DNA of 64,000 bases from the NCBI RefSeq assembly GCF_030817475.1, contig NZ_JAUSZJ010000002.1, forward strand, positions 2,099,501-2,163,500, in the 5' to 3' direction. Shown piece by piece: positions 56,592 to 64,000 of this stretch. The translations under genes and the position numbers were made by a program. The stretch's first letter is position 1; each line of letters begins with the position of its first letter. A model generated the notes under the pieces. The model was not told the DNA's origin and did no database searches. It saw only the letters and a program-made list of their open reading frames with translations. Origin of the DNA: Streptomyces sp. V2I9. GTDB taxonomy: Bacteria > Actinomycetota > Actinomycetes > Streptomycetales > Streptomycetaceae.

Positions 56592-58081
56592 TGCGCCGGG
56601 ACGGACCAGCGCCCGCCGCATCCCCGCCGACCGACGACGACGAAGGACCGGACGACCACGCCATGACCAAGGACGTCATCGCCCTCACTCCCCGCATGCC
56701 CGACCCCTGGGCCGTACTGGCGGGCCTGCTCTCGGGCGGCCCCGACAAGCTCGTCGACACACGGGGAGAGGGAGCAGTCGTACAGCTCTGCGATCCGGAG
56801 GGCCGCCCGCTCGTCTCCGTGGAGGCACCGCTCCTGGTCTCCGTCGAGGGCGAGGCGGAGCGGCTGCTCGGGACGGTGCCGCCGCCGGTGCCGTACTGGT
56901 GGACGGAGGCTCGTGCCACCACGGGCGTCGCCGAGGCGGAGCAGCTCGCGGGCACGTTCGCGGCCCGGCTCGCCACGCTGGTGGGCGGCTCCGCCTGGCC
57001 ACCGGACGCGGTCGGCTCGATCGCCGTGGTGAAGACCGAGGGCGTGAGCGTCGCGCCGGAGCCCGCGGCCGCCCGGCCCGCCATCGACGTGCTCACCGAG
57101 AAGGTCGCGGTCGTCATCCAGGACCGCCCGGTGGTGGCGATGACGGCCTGGCTGTCCGACGCCTTCCGGGCGGCGGCTGCCGCGGGCCTCGGCCTCCAGA
57201 TCGTCTCCCCGGCGGGCACCACGCTCTCCCCCGCCGTACGGGACGCGCTGGGCGGGTGGCCGTCCCGCTGGATCGTCCAGGACGAACGTGACGGCTACTA
57301 CGACGGTCTGACGGGAGCCGTACTGCGCTGGCAGGACGGCGTGTTCGACCCCGTGCTCTCCCCCGACGCCACGGCTGACGACCCGCGCACCCCGGTGGCG
57401 GCCGCCTACCAGCAGGTCCAGGACACCGGCGAACGCCAGCTCGGCCTGACCTTCCGCATGGTGCACCCGGCGGACGAGCGACTGGTGCTGGGCGGTGGCC
57501 TGGAGGCCGTGTGGCGTGAACTGACAGGAGAGCCGCCGGCCGGCTGGGGAACAGCGGAACCGGCCAACCTCCCCTGGTCCGCCACCCGGTTGACCGATGT
57601 CGCGCACCGCCGGGCACCCGAGCCGAGCTGGTTCGTCGTGGTCGGCCACCGCTCGCGGCCGGGGATCGCCACCGTACGGGTCACGCGTACGACGGCCGGT
57701 GTGGAGGAGGAGGTCACGCTGGCGTTCGGCTACGGCGCGGACGAGAAGCCGCCGCTGGACGCTCTGCCCGCGGCCGCCGAGGCGCTCGCCACGCGCCACC
57801 ACCTCCAGTCGATGCTCGTACAACTTCGCAAAGCACGCCGGGACATCGCCGTGCCCCCGCGCTTCGAGGGCCCCGGAGTCCCGCTGGCCTTCGTACTGGG
57901 CGCGGAGGAGGTCCGCGCGATGCCGGGGGACCGGGCACGCCGCACCCCGCTGGACGGACAACCGGTGCCGCTCGGCCCGAGAACCAGGCAAGCGCTGTAC
58001 TACCCGCTGCCGGGGGACCCCTCGGATCTGACCGGGTGGCAGGAGTTCGAGCGGCTGATGCGGCATCTCAAGGGGGCGTAG
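56591..58081 (+). CDS. DUF6177-type protein of the type VII locus
   Basis: 496 residues from the ATG overlapping the eccC stop (TGATG). An ATG at 56663 (MTKDVIALTPRMPDPW) is an alternative and may be the real N-terminus. No signal peptide or membrane helix was seen. It is rich in beta/alpha segments such as VVIQDRPVVAMTAWLSDAFR and FVVVGHRSRPGIATVRVTRT. I recall this as a DUF6177-like family found only in Streptomyces ESX loci; its role (chaperone, EspG-like adaptor or EccE substitute) is unknown. Confidence 0.72.
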   Translation: MRRDGPAPAASPPTDDDEGPDDHAMTKDVIALTPRMPDPWAVLAGLLSGGPDKLVDTRGEGAVVQLCDPEGRPLVSVEAPLLVSVEGEAERLLGTVPPPVPYWWTEARATTGVAEAEQLAGTFAARLATLVGGSAWPPDAVGSIAVVKTEGVSVAPEPAAARPAIDVLTEKVAVVIQDRPVVAMTAWLSDAFRAAAAAGLGLQIVSPAGTTLSPAVRDALGGWPSRWIVQDERDGYYDGLTGAVLRWQDGVFDPVLSPDATADDPRTPVAAAYQQVQDTGERQLGLTFRMVHPADERLVLGGGLEAVWRELTGEPPAGWGTAEPANLPWSATRLTDVAHRRAPEPSWFVVVGHRSRPGIATVRVTRTTAGVEEEVTLAFGYGADEKPPLDALPAAAEALATRHHLQSMLVQLRKARRDIAVPPRFEGPGVPLAFVLGAEEVRAMPGDRARRTPLDGQPVPLGPRTRQALYYPLPGDPSDLTGWQEFERLMRHLKGA

Positions 58082-58196
58082 TTCCGCCTCGGCCGCAATC
58101 TGGCCGATTGCAGATTGCAGTAGCGATGCCGGGGTTGATAGACAGGAGTGCACGCGTACGTTCGTTCGATGTGTTCGGTGGAACGGGGGGTTGTTG
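58082..58196 (+). promoter_or_regulatory. Promoter of the Esx operon with overlapping repeat
   Basis: TTGCAG (58115-58120) and TAGACA (58139-58144), separated by 18 bases, form a good vegetative-type promoter with a leader of about 45 bases. GCAATC (58095-58100) is inverted as GATTGC (58106-58111), and GATTGCA repeats directly at 58106-58112 and 58113-58119, overlapping the -35. This looks like a repressor or activator site, so the secreted partners can be regulated separately from the secretion machine. Confidence 0.55.
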
Positions 58197-58529
58197 ATGA
58201 AGTTCGACATGGGGGCGTCGGTCCTGTCGCGGCTGTTGTCGGATTCGCAGGGTGCGAGTACGGATCTGGGGACGTTGATCCAGCAGTTGATCGCTGCGGC
58301 GGAGCCGTTGGAGGGGAAGTTCAACGGGGCGGGGAAGGTCGCGTTCGATGACTTCAAGACGCGGTCGGACGAGATCACGAAGGCGTTGAACGCGTCGTTG
58401 TCGGGGATCCTGGGCGGTCAGTCGGGGATGGACGCGGCGTTCGGTTCGGGCGATCAGGAGCAGGGCGAGAACGCGCGGTCGCAGATGGCGTCGGCGAATT
58501 TCGACGCGGCGCGGTTCTCGGGTCGCTGA
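58197..58529 (+). CDS. Esx/WXG100-like small secreted protein A
   Basis: 110 residues, helical hairpin, starting MKFDMGASVLSRLLSD. The turn reads LEGKFNGAGKVAFDDF, an FNG in place of WxG, with the flanking helices typical of the WXG100 superfamily. A Gly/Ser-rich tail (GILGGQSGMDAAFGSGDQEQG) follows. GGGGGG lies upstream. It is probably exported with the next protein as a heterodimer through EccC. Confidence 0.78.
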   Translation: MKFDMGASVLSRLLSDSQGASTDLGTLIQQLIAAAEPLEGKFNGAGKVAFDDFKTRSDEITKALNASLSGILGGQSGMDAAFGSGDQEQGENARSQMASANFDAARFSGR

Positions 58530-58587
58530 GGCCGGTCGTGGTGAGCGGGTTGTCCAGTTTTTGTGTGTGACGGGGAGTTGGGGACCG

Positions 58588-58899
58588 ATGGCGGGCAGCA
58601 CGGATCGGCGTTCGTACGACACCGGGGCTTCGACGGAGGTGCAGGCGTCGTTGCAGGTGGTGATCGGCCGTCTGGAGCAGGTGATGACGGCGCGGGACGC
58701 GCAGGTGAAGGCGGCGATGAACGATTTCGCGGCCGACGGGGTGGCGGAGGAGTACCACGGCAAGGAGCAGCGGTGGTACGCGACGTCGCAGGAGGTGCGC
58801 AACATCATCCGGCTGTTGCGTTCGACGTTGGAGAAGAACGATGTGACGGCCGCGCAGACGTTGGCGCGGGCGAAGGCGGCGGTGGACGGTATCGGCTGA
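58588..58899 (+). CDS. Esx/ESAT-6-like small secreted protein B
   Basis: 103 residues starting MAGSTDRRSYDTGASTEVQ. Two long helices surround the central VAEEYHGKEQRWYATSQEV. Its size and position fit the pore-forming ESAT-6-like partner found in Streptomyces ESX loci. Unlike the neighbouring machine genes, this gene and the previous one prefer G-ending codons (GCG, TCG, TTG). Start ATG 58588 is preceded by GGGGACC. Confidence 0.78.
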   Translation: MAGSTDRRSYDTGASTEVQASLQVVIGRLEQVMTARDAQVKAAMNDFAADGVAEEYHGKEQRWYATSQEVRNIIRLLRSTLEKNDVTAAQTLARAKAAVDGIG

Positions 58900-58975
58900 C
58901 CTGCCGGCGGCCGGTGGACGGTTTTCGCCTGCCCGGTGGGGTGGGTCGGTTGTGTTGTGCGTACGGGGGCGTGGG

Positions 58976-59401
58976 ATGAGCGGGTGGGATATTCGGCCGC
59001 AGGGTGTGCAGGGCCGGTTGAAGGTGGTCGGCGGGCATGCGGGTGAGCTGGAGAAGGCGCTGACGGCGTGGCTGGAGGATCTGGGGGAGGCGGCGCGGGC
59101 GGCGGGGACGGCGGTTCCGGGGAACGCTGCGAGTACGGCGGTGCACGGCCCGGTGGCGCCGGGGCGGGCGCCGTTGTCGCGGGCGGCGTCGGGTCCGGTG
59201 GCGGCGGCACTGGGTGAGTACGTGACGGCGCGGCAGCCGCAGTTGAGGGCGATGTCGGAGCGGATCCAGGCGGCGGTGCTGGGTGCGGCGACGGCGGTGA
59301 ACGAGTACGTGGAGGGTGATCTCGAGGCGGCGAAGCAGGCGCAGGACGCGGCGAGGTCGGTGCGTCTGGATGTGCTGAGGGATCTGCGGGGTGCGAAGTG
59401 A
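58976..59401 (+). CDS. DUF6507-like ESX-associated helical protein
   Basis: 141 residues starting MSGWDIRPQGVQGRLKVVG, with long helices GELEKALTAWLEDLGEAARAAG and MSERIQAAVLGAATAVNEYVEG. It resembles a small Streptomyces family I recall as DUF6507, always beside ESX substrates. It probably pairs with the N-terminus of the toxin encoded next, like an LXG toxin partner. The stop overlaps the toxin GTG. Confidence 0.75.
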   Translation: MSGWDIRPQGVQGRLKVVGGHAGELEKALTAWLEDLGEAARAAGTAVPGNAASTAVHGPVAPGRAPLSRAASGPVAAALGEYVTARQPQLRAMSERIQAAVLGAATAVNEYVEGDLEAAKQAQDAARSVRLDVLRDLRGAK

Positions 59402-61992
59402 GCGACTCGCAGCCGGTGGTTCTGGAGGGCATACCGGTCTTCACGGGTGATCTCGCCCTGCTGGACACCAAGGTGAGGGAGCTGGTCGGGGACGGGGCGA
59501 GGATCGCCGCGGCCGCGGGCGACGTCCACAGCAGCTTCGGTGGTCTGCAGGCCTTCTACCGGGCGCCGGAGGCCGATCAGCTGTTCGCGGCGACGAAGCC
59601 GGTCGCGGACCGGGGGGCCGCGCTGAAGTCGGACCTCGCCACGATCACGGCCGCTCTGAGGAGCTACTCGGACGACGCCGGTCCGCTGGTCGAGAAGTTG
59701 CGGCAGCTGAAGCGGGACGCCGGTGCGTTCCTCGTGAAGGTGAACGCGGACGACGAGTGGCGCGAGGACGGCGACCTGGTCGAGGAGAACAACCGGCGCC
59801 GCGACGAGATCGCCGAGACGTGGGCGGCGTTCCAGGCGGTGGAGCGCGCCTGCTACAACAGGATCATCTCCCTGGTGCCCGGCGGCAAGCCCCTCACGGT
59901 GAACGACGGCTCCGGCGGCGAGCGCATGCACGGGTACGACGCCGAGGCCCTGAAGCAGGCGAAGGGGCTGCCGTGGGGCGACCCGGTCAAGGAATCGACC
60001 CCCTGGTACCAGTCCTACGAGCACGTCTGGGACTTCGGCAAGGGCTTCGTCGTCGACGGTGTCTGGGGCACGGTCAAGGGCCTGGGCACCCTGGTCGGTG
60101 TCGACGGCTGGGAGAGCATGAAGCAGGCGTGGGGCGGCCTGGCACAGCTCTCCATCGGCCTGTCGATCACCCTGGCGACGTCGGGTGCGGGAGGGGCGTA
60201 CCTCCTCACCACGCCGGAGGAGGGACTGCCTTCCTGGCTACGGGGTCCGAGCCGGGCGATGAAGGAGACCGGGAAGGCGCTGATCGCCTACGACCGGTGG
60301 GGCGAGAACCCGGCCCGTGCGGGTGGCGCGGTCACCTTCAACGTCCTGACGACGGTCTTCACCGGTGGCACCGGCGGCGGCGTCTCCGGCGCCGGCAAAG
60401 CGGCACTCGCGGGCAAGGCCATCTCCTTCGCGAACAGGGCGAGCCGCGCCGTCGACCCCACCGCCTACCTCTTCACGGGCGCCGGGGCCGGCCTCACCAG
60501 GATCAGCGACGTCATGACCGGCCTGAGGAACACGGGCCACATCGAGATCCCGCCCCTGCCACCCGGCGTGGTGACCCTGCCGGACGGCGCGTACAAGGCG
60601 GCCGACGGCACACTGACCCTGCCCGCGGGCGCGGCCGTCCCGGAGACCGCGTTCGAGATCCCGAAGGGCTCGGTCAGACTCCCGGCCGGGGCGCGGATCC
60701 CCACCGGAGCGGTGGACCTGGGCGACGGCATCGTCCACCTCCCCGACGGCATGACCCCACCCGCAGGCTCCCTGCCGATCCAGGAGGGCGCCCTCAAACT
60801 CCCCGAAGGCACCACCGCCCTCCCCGAAGGCACCGCCAGAGGCATCGACGAGAACGGCAACGTCACCCACCTCGACCGCCAGGGCAACATCCTCGGCCAG
60901 GACGGCACCCTCAAACAGCACCACACCGACGCCCGCCGCGAGACCCCACCGGCCGACAGCCCGGCACCCGCCGACGCGGGCAGCCCCCTCCCCCGCACAC
61001 CTGCACACGAATCGGCCCTGATCGGCGCGGGCGCACGCGGCGGCAGCGACACAGTGCGGCTGGGCTCGGACATGAGCGAGACCGGCCGGATCGGCGACCA
61101 CCCCGGCCGCACGGGCAACGACGCCACGAACCCCGACAGATCACCGGGCGGAACCGCCAACAACCTGCCGACCAACAGCGTGGACAACAGCACGCCGGGC
61201 AGCGGTTCACGAGACGGCCAGGGCAGCCACACCCCGGCAAACAGCGTGGACGGAGGCAACCCCACGGACGCCCCGACGGCCAGCGGCGGTCACAGCGCCG
61301 ATGCCAGAGGCACGTCCAGTCATGGAGACGGTCATGAGCCACCGCCACTTGGGGGCGGCTCCGAAGTGAGGCCTGACGGCGCCCGGTATGTCGAGGAACC
61401 TACCGCCGAGCACACCGCAGCGGCAGAGTTCTACGACCGAGTGCGAGCGGACCCAGATTCCCTGGACATCGCGCGCATCTCTGAGAACACCGGCGTAAGC
61501 AAGGATGCGCTGGACCGCGTCAGAACGCATTTCTTTCTCACCGAGCACGTGGTGGCAGATGCCCCGGGCAGCGCCCGCAAAGCGTATTTCACACCCCGTC
61601 AAGACATTGCCACCATCCTCGAAACAGCAAGTCAACGCAGCTTGAATCCGGAGGAAGTTGTCAAGTTCGAAAGGTTTATAGCTCATGAATATATCGAGAG
61701 CCACCTGATGGAGGCGGGTCTACCCTATTTGCGCGAGCACCCAGATGCATGGGAGAGTTTTTCCAATGACGGCGGCAAAACCGTTGAATATTATCACACT
61801 TGGCCTAGGAGTGCATCCGAGGCGGGCGCCCATGACCTCTCCTTGAATGAAGGTACGGGCGGGTTCGGACATTGGCGCTCATTGGGCATGGATGCCTCGC
61901 GTGTCGAGGTGGCGCCTAGACTGAAAAATATTGACGATGTTGTCGCGGCCCTCAAGCGGGAGCTGCTGGCCAAGGGGATCGAGCTGAAGTGA
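59398..61992 (+). CDS. Modular type VII-secreted toxin-like protein
   Basis: 864 residues. Residues 1-170 are helical like an LXG/ESX targeting domain (LDTKVRELVGDGARIAAAAG onward). A Gly-rich hydrophobic part lies at about 215-360. A beta-repeat region at about 390-500 is made of LPxGAxxPxGA units. A polar Ser/Thr/Gly linker runs from about 510 to 655. The last about 200 residues form a distinct C-terminal domain (AHEYIESHLMEAGLPYL, ESFSNDGGKTVEYYHTWPR, NEGTGGFGHWRSLG). DNA for that domain is clearly AT-richer than the rest. This is the pattern of a polymorphic toxin with an exchanged tip. The tip activity is not recognised; His/Glu residues in AHEYIESH might bind metal. The GTG overlaps the previous stop. 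Confidence 0.82.
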   Translation: MSDSQPVVLEGIPVFTGDLALLDTKVRELVGDGARIAAAAGDVHSSFGGLQAFYRAPEADQLFAATKPVADRGAALKSDLATITAALRSYSDDAGPLVEKLRQLKRDAGAFLVKVNADDEWREDGDLVEENNRRRDEIAETWAAFQAVERACYNRIISLVPGGKPLTVNDGSGGERMHGYDAEALKQAKGLPWGDPVKESTPWYQSYEHVWDFGKGFVVDGVWGTVKGLGTLVGVDGWESMKQAWGGLAQLSIGLSITLATSGAGGAYLLTTPEEGLPSWLRGPSRAMKETGKALIAYDRWGENPARAGGAVTFNVLTTVFTGGTGGGVSGAGKAALAGKAISFANRASRAVDPTAYLFTGAGAGLTRISDVMTGLRNTGHIEIPPLPPGVVTLPDGAYKAADGTLTLPAGAAVPETAFEIPKGSVRLPAGARIPTGAVDLGDGIVHLPDGMTPPAGSLPIQEGALKLPEGTTALPEGTARGIDENGNVTHLDRQGNILGQDGTLKQHHTDARRETPPADSPAPADAGSPLPRTPAHESALIGAGARGGSDTVRLGSDMSETGRIGDHPGRTGNDATNPDRSPGGTANNLPTNSVDNSTPGSGSRDGQGSHTPANSVDGGNPTDAPTASGGHSADARGTSSHGDGHEPPPLGGGSEVRPDGARYVEEPTAEHTAAAEFYDRVRADPDSLDIARISENTGVSKDALDRVRTHFFLTEHVVADAPGSARKAYFTPRQDIATILETASQRSLNPEEVVKFERFIAHEYIESHLMEAGLPYLREHPDAWESFSNDGGKTVEYYHTWPRSASEAGAHDLSLNEGTGGFGHWRSLGMDASRVEVAPRLKNIDDVVAALKRELLAKGIELK

Positions 61993-62765
61993 CTGACAGG
62001 CAAGGCGAGCAGGCAGCATTCAAAGTCATGGAGCGTCTCCGCGCAGTGCAATGGGATGGCGATTGGAGTGATTCCTTTGGGAAGGCGATGTCGCGGCGGC
62101 TATTGATGCGAGAATACCTGAGGCGATCCGCGCTGTGGGCCCAGACATACTCCGCTGAGAGCGCTTGGCCGTTCTTCGATGTAACGGAGTACGTGGATCC
62201 AGAATTTACGCTTCCGCCCAGCACGGCGCACGAATTGGAAGATTTTCTCCGTGCACGAATGAGCGGAAGCGTCAAGGTAACCTGCCGTGGCGCCGTGCGC
62301 CTTGCGGAACTACGTTTCCATGACCCCGCTATCGCGGCTACCGGCCTACCTGATCTCTATGAGCCACTGATTCGCTTGTATGAGCGAGGGGGCGAATTCA
62401 TGGAAGACAATGTCGGAGCCCTCGATCTGACAGGTGTCTCGTTTCGCCCAGGAAGCTTGCAGGGAAATGCGAGCAATACCCCAGTTGTCGCGCTCCACGA
62501 CGCCGTGCTCGACGCCCTGGATGTCGAAGGACGCGTTACGTTCTACGCCTCTGATAATGACCGAGGAACCGTCTTCAGACGCCTTTTGCCGCAGGGGGGC
62601 GGGCAACACGAAGAGGTATTCAGTGGACGCCTGGGGTGGCAGCCGACAACCCGGCTATCCGCTATGGAAACAGATGGTGACTGCGTTCGCATCTACGACC
62701 AGGACGCTGCCAGGATCATTGAGGAGGCCCTACTTGGTCTACCTAGGGTCGCAGGCCAGGAGTGA
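61989..62765 (+). CDS. Candidate immunity protein for the upstream toxin
   Basis: 258 residues starting at a GTG overlapping the toxin stop (GTGA): VTDRQGEQAAFKVMERLR. It has no signal peptide and no membrane helix. It is acidic, with segments such as WPFFDVTEYVDPEF, YEPLIRLYERGGEFMEDN and RIYDQDAARIIEEALLG. Composition is AT-rich compared with the locus, like the toxin tip. Position, coupling and composition all point to a cytoplasmic antitoxin/immunity role; no family was recognised. Confidence 0.7.
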   Translation: MTDRQGEQAAFKVMERLRAVQWDGDWSDSFGKAMSRRLLMREYLRRSALWAQTYSAESAWPFFDVTEYVDPEFTLPPSTAHELEDFLRARMSGSVKVTCRGAVRLAELRFHDPAIAATGLPDLYEPLIRLYERGGEFMEDNVGALDLTGVSFRPGSLQGNASNTPVVALHDAVLDALDVEGRVTFYASDNDRGTVFRRLLPQGGGQHEEVFSGRLGWQPTTRLSAMETDGDCVRIYDQDAARIIEEALLGLPRVAGQE

Positions 62766-62949
62766 ACCACGTCTGCCCAGTTGCTGAAGTTTAGCTTGTG
62801 GAGTCGTAGCAGGTGACTGCTCATCGTGCAGCGCATCAACACGGCCTACGACGCATCCAATACCTCAGCCACCTCGTAGACGGCTGCCTCCCCGAGACTG
62901 GCCTTCGGGAGCCGTCTGATTGATCTCCTGGCCCTCACTCACGTGCGAT
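62766..62949 (+). terminator. Gap with an imperfect terminator hairpin
   Basis: The stem GACGGCT...AGCCGTC with an inner CCCCGAG/TTCGGGA pairing spans 62879-62916, a likely terminator for the toxin-immunity unit. The rest of this stretch is noncoding and contains no recognisable remnant. Confidence 0.5.
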
Positions 62950-63334
62950 ATGGGTCACGGCGAACACGCCCCGCCTCCTATCGAGCCGCGACCCTTCGAA
63001 CGTGGAAGCGTTTTTAGCCAGACCCCGCCGTTCCAGGCAACCTACAGGCGCGACGCCACCGGCCAGGTCTCCTTTTTGCCTGTGCGCGGCGAGGGCGAGA
63101 TTCTAGGGTATCTATGGGCGTCGGATGCCGAAGGGGCTGCAAGTTTCGAGCCGCGCGACAAAAGCCGATCTGGCCGGATACCACGCGGGCCTGGTGTGGC
63201 TGGACAAGCTTCAAGACGCCTTCGATCAGGGATTGACGCCTTCCGTGGCCTTGGAAACCCTCAGGAATTCTTCCACAAACAAAGCTTCCGGACACATTCC
63301 ACATGAATCTTCGACCGCGGAGGCCGACTTCTGA
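62950..63334 (+). pseudogene. Frameshifted Streptomyces hypothetical protein
   Basis: The first frame (ATG 62950) gives MGHGEHAPPPIEPRPFERGSV, FQATYRRDATGQVSFLPVRG and GYLWASDAEGAASFEPR. A second frame (through 63334) continues plausibly as ATKADLAGYHAGLVWLDKLQ and GLTPSVALETLR. The shift lies about 63150-63168. Together they make about 127 residues of a family I remember as common in Streptomyces near ESX/toxin loci. The gene is probably inactivated, or the window holds a sequencing error. The composition again is AT-richer than average. Confidence 0.5.
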
Positions 63335-63442
63335 GCTCTGCGGAGAATCGCCAGTGATTGAGCACGTCCACGTTAACCAATCTTGATCTTGGCTGAAAGT
63401 GGACGGGCGGGGCAGACGGAGACCGGCCGGCGGCGGACATAC

Positions 63443-63480
63443 GGCGGCCCCGGAGGTGCGAGCGCGTCTCCGGGGCCGCC
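63443..63480 (-). terminator. Terminator of the FG-GAP gene
   Basis: A 13-base perfect stem (GGCGGCCCCGGAG at 63443-63455 with its complement at 63468-63480) and 12-base loop start 13 bases after the FG-GAP stop on the minus strand. Confidence 0.75.
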
Positions 63481-63493
63481 GCCGTCCTCCTCG

Positions 63494-64000
63494 TCAGCCC
63501 AGCCAGTTGCCGAAGCGGACCGGCGACGGCGTCACGCCCAGGCTCGACTCGCCGAAGGAGACGCTGCCCATGGTGACCGGGCCCGTGCTGCTGCCCTTGA
63601 AGAGCCAGACGCCGCCCTGGTTGATGTTCTCGCCCGGCGCGCCCACCGCCAGCGTGGCCGGTACGCCCTTGGCTCCGGCCACCACGTGGACCTCGCCGCC
63701 GAACGCGTCGCCGTTCTCGTCGGCCCCCGGGACGTTCGCCGTGGACTGGCCGATCACCTTCGTGTCCGCGCCCGTGATGCCCGACGCGCGGCCCTTGAAG
63801 ACCAGCACACCGCCCGCGTCCTTCGCCGCGTCCACGTCCTCGCCCGGCAGGCCCACGACGACCTCGCCGTAACCGTCGCCGTCCAGGTCGCCCACGGCCG
63901 CGCTCGCGCCCATGGCGTCGCCCACCTCGTCCGCGCCCGGCACCCCGGTCGTGGCCTGGGTGATCCACTTCGGCTTCAGCGCGGTGTTCTGGCCCTTCGG
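63494..64000 (-). CDS. FG-GAP/integrin-alpha-like repeat protein (C-terminal part; start beyond window)
   Basis: The reading frame is open from base 64000 down to the stop at 63494, about 168 residues of the C-terminus. FG-GAP repeats are visible: GASAAVGDLDGDGYGEVVVGLPG with the DxDGDGxxE calcium loop, then DENGDAFGGEVHVVAGAKG and TLAVGAPGENINQGGVWLF. It ends FGNWLG. Proteins of this type are secreted beta-propellers, often cell-surface or enzyme-associated. The N-terminus, and so any signal peptide, is outside the window. Confidence 0.85.
   Translation of the reverse strand, partial: PKGQNTALKPKWITQATTGVPGADEVGDAMGASAAVGDLDGDGYGEVVVGLPGEDVDAAKDAGGVLVFKGRASGITGADTKVIGQSTANVPGADENGDAFGGEVHVVAGAKGVPATLAVGAPGENINQGGVWLFKGSSTGPVTMGSVSFGESSLGVTPSPVRFGNWLG

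Overview
The window reads as high-GC actinobacterial DNA, almost certainly a Streptomyces chromosome. Codons end mostly in G or C, start codons are often GTG, ATGA/GTGA gene overlaps are frequent, and the content is typical: SARP and LAL regulators, lanthipeptide synthetases, secreted peptidases and a Streptomyces-type ESX locus. No rRNA, tRNA, CRISPR array, insertion sequence or replication origin was recognised. All function calls come from reading the sequence; no database search was run.

Region 1 (1-12256), tryptophan/kynurenine catabolism. A divergent LysR gene faces a nine-gene, translationally coupled operon: aldehyde dehydrogenase, hydratase, decarboxylase, RidA-type deaminase, 3-hydroxyanthranilate dioxygenase, ACMS decarboxylase, acylating acetaldehyde dehydrogenase, 4-hydroxy-2-oxovalerate aldolase and kynureninase. 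Together these take 3-hydroxykynurenine through 3-hydroxyanthranilate and 2-aminomuconate to pyruvate and acetyl-CoA. A secreted LVIVD-repeat protein and an amino-acid permease broken by one extra G follow.

Region 2 (about 12400-34050), RiPP and signalling. A class II synthetase (LanM) is followed by a 65-residue peptide with no cysteine, a LAL regulator and a SARP regulator. The lanM and SARP upstream regions share one promoter-like architecture. On the minus strand lie a class III synthetase (LanKC), an MFS exporter and two near-identical class III lanthipeptide precursors. Divergent from these are a radical SAM/SPASM protein, a heme-oxygenase-like iron oxidase and a small aroma-sacti-like protein. 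A second coupled set follows: a nucleotide cyclase fused to an AAA/STAND and TPR regulator, a subtilisin-like peptidase and a GAF protein. The intergenic sequence here is rich in direct repeats, inverted repeats and hairpins. This is the part of the window most likely to hold an undescribed pathway.

Region 3 (34054-49334), mostly ordinary genes: a sugar-phosphate isomerase-like protein, a GH3 beta-N-acetylglucosaminidase behind operator-like palindromes, a lipoprotein, an S37 tripeptidyl aminopeptidase, a small secreted protein, a fused ABC exporter, a ThDP enzyme with a guanidinobutyrase-type ureohydrolase and a PucR regulator, and a DUF1905 protein.

Region 4 (49441-62765), a type VII (ESX-like) secretion locus: small membrane protein, EccD, MinD-like ATPase, three-ATPase EccC, DUF6177, two small Esx-like proteins, DUF6507, and an 864-residue modular toxin-like substrate followed by a coupled candidate immunity gene. 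Base composition becomes clearly AT-richer at the toxin tip and immunity gene. A frameshifted remnant and the C-terminal part of an FG-GAP protein close the window.
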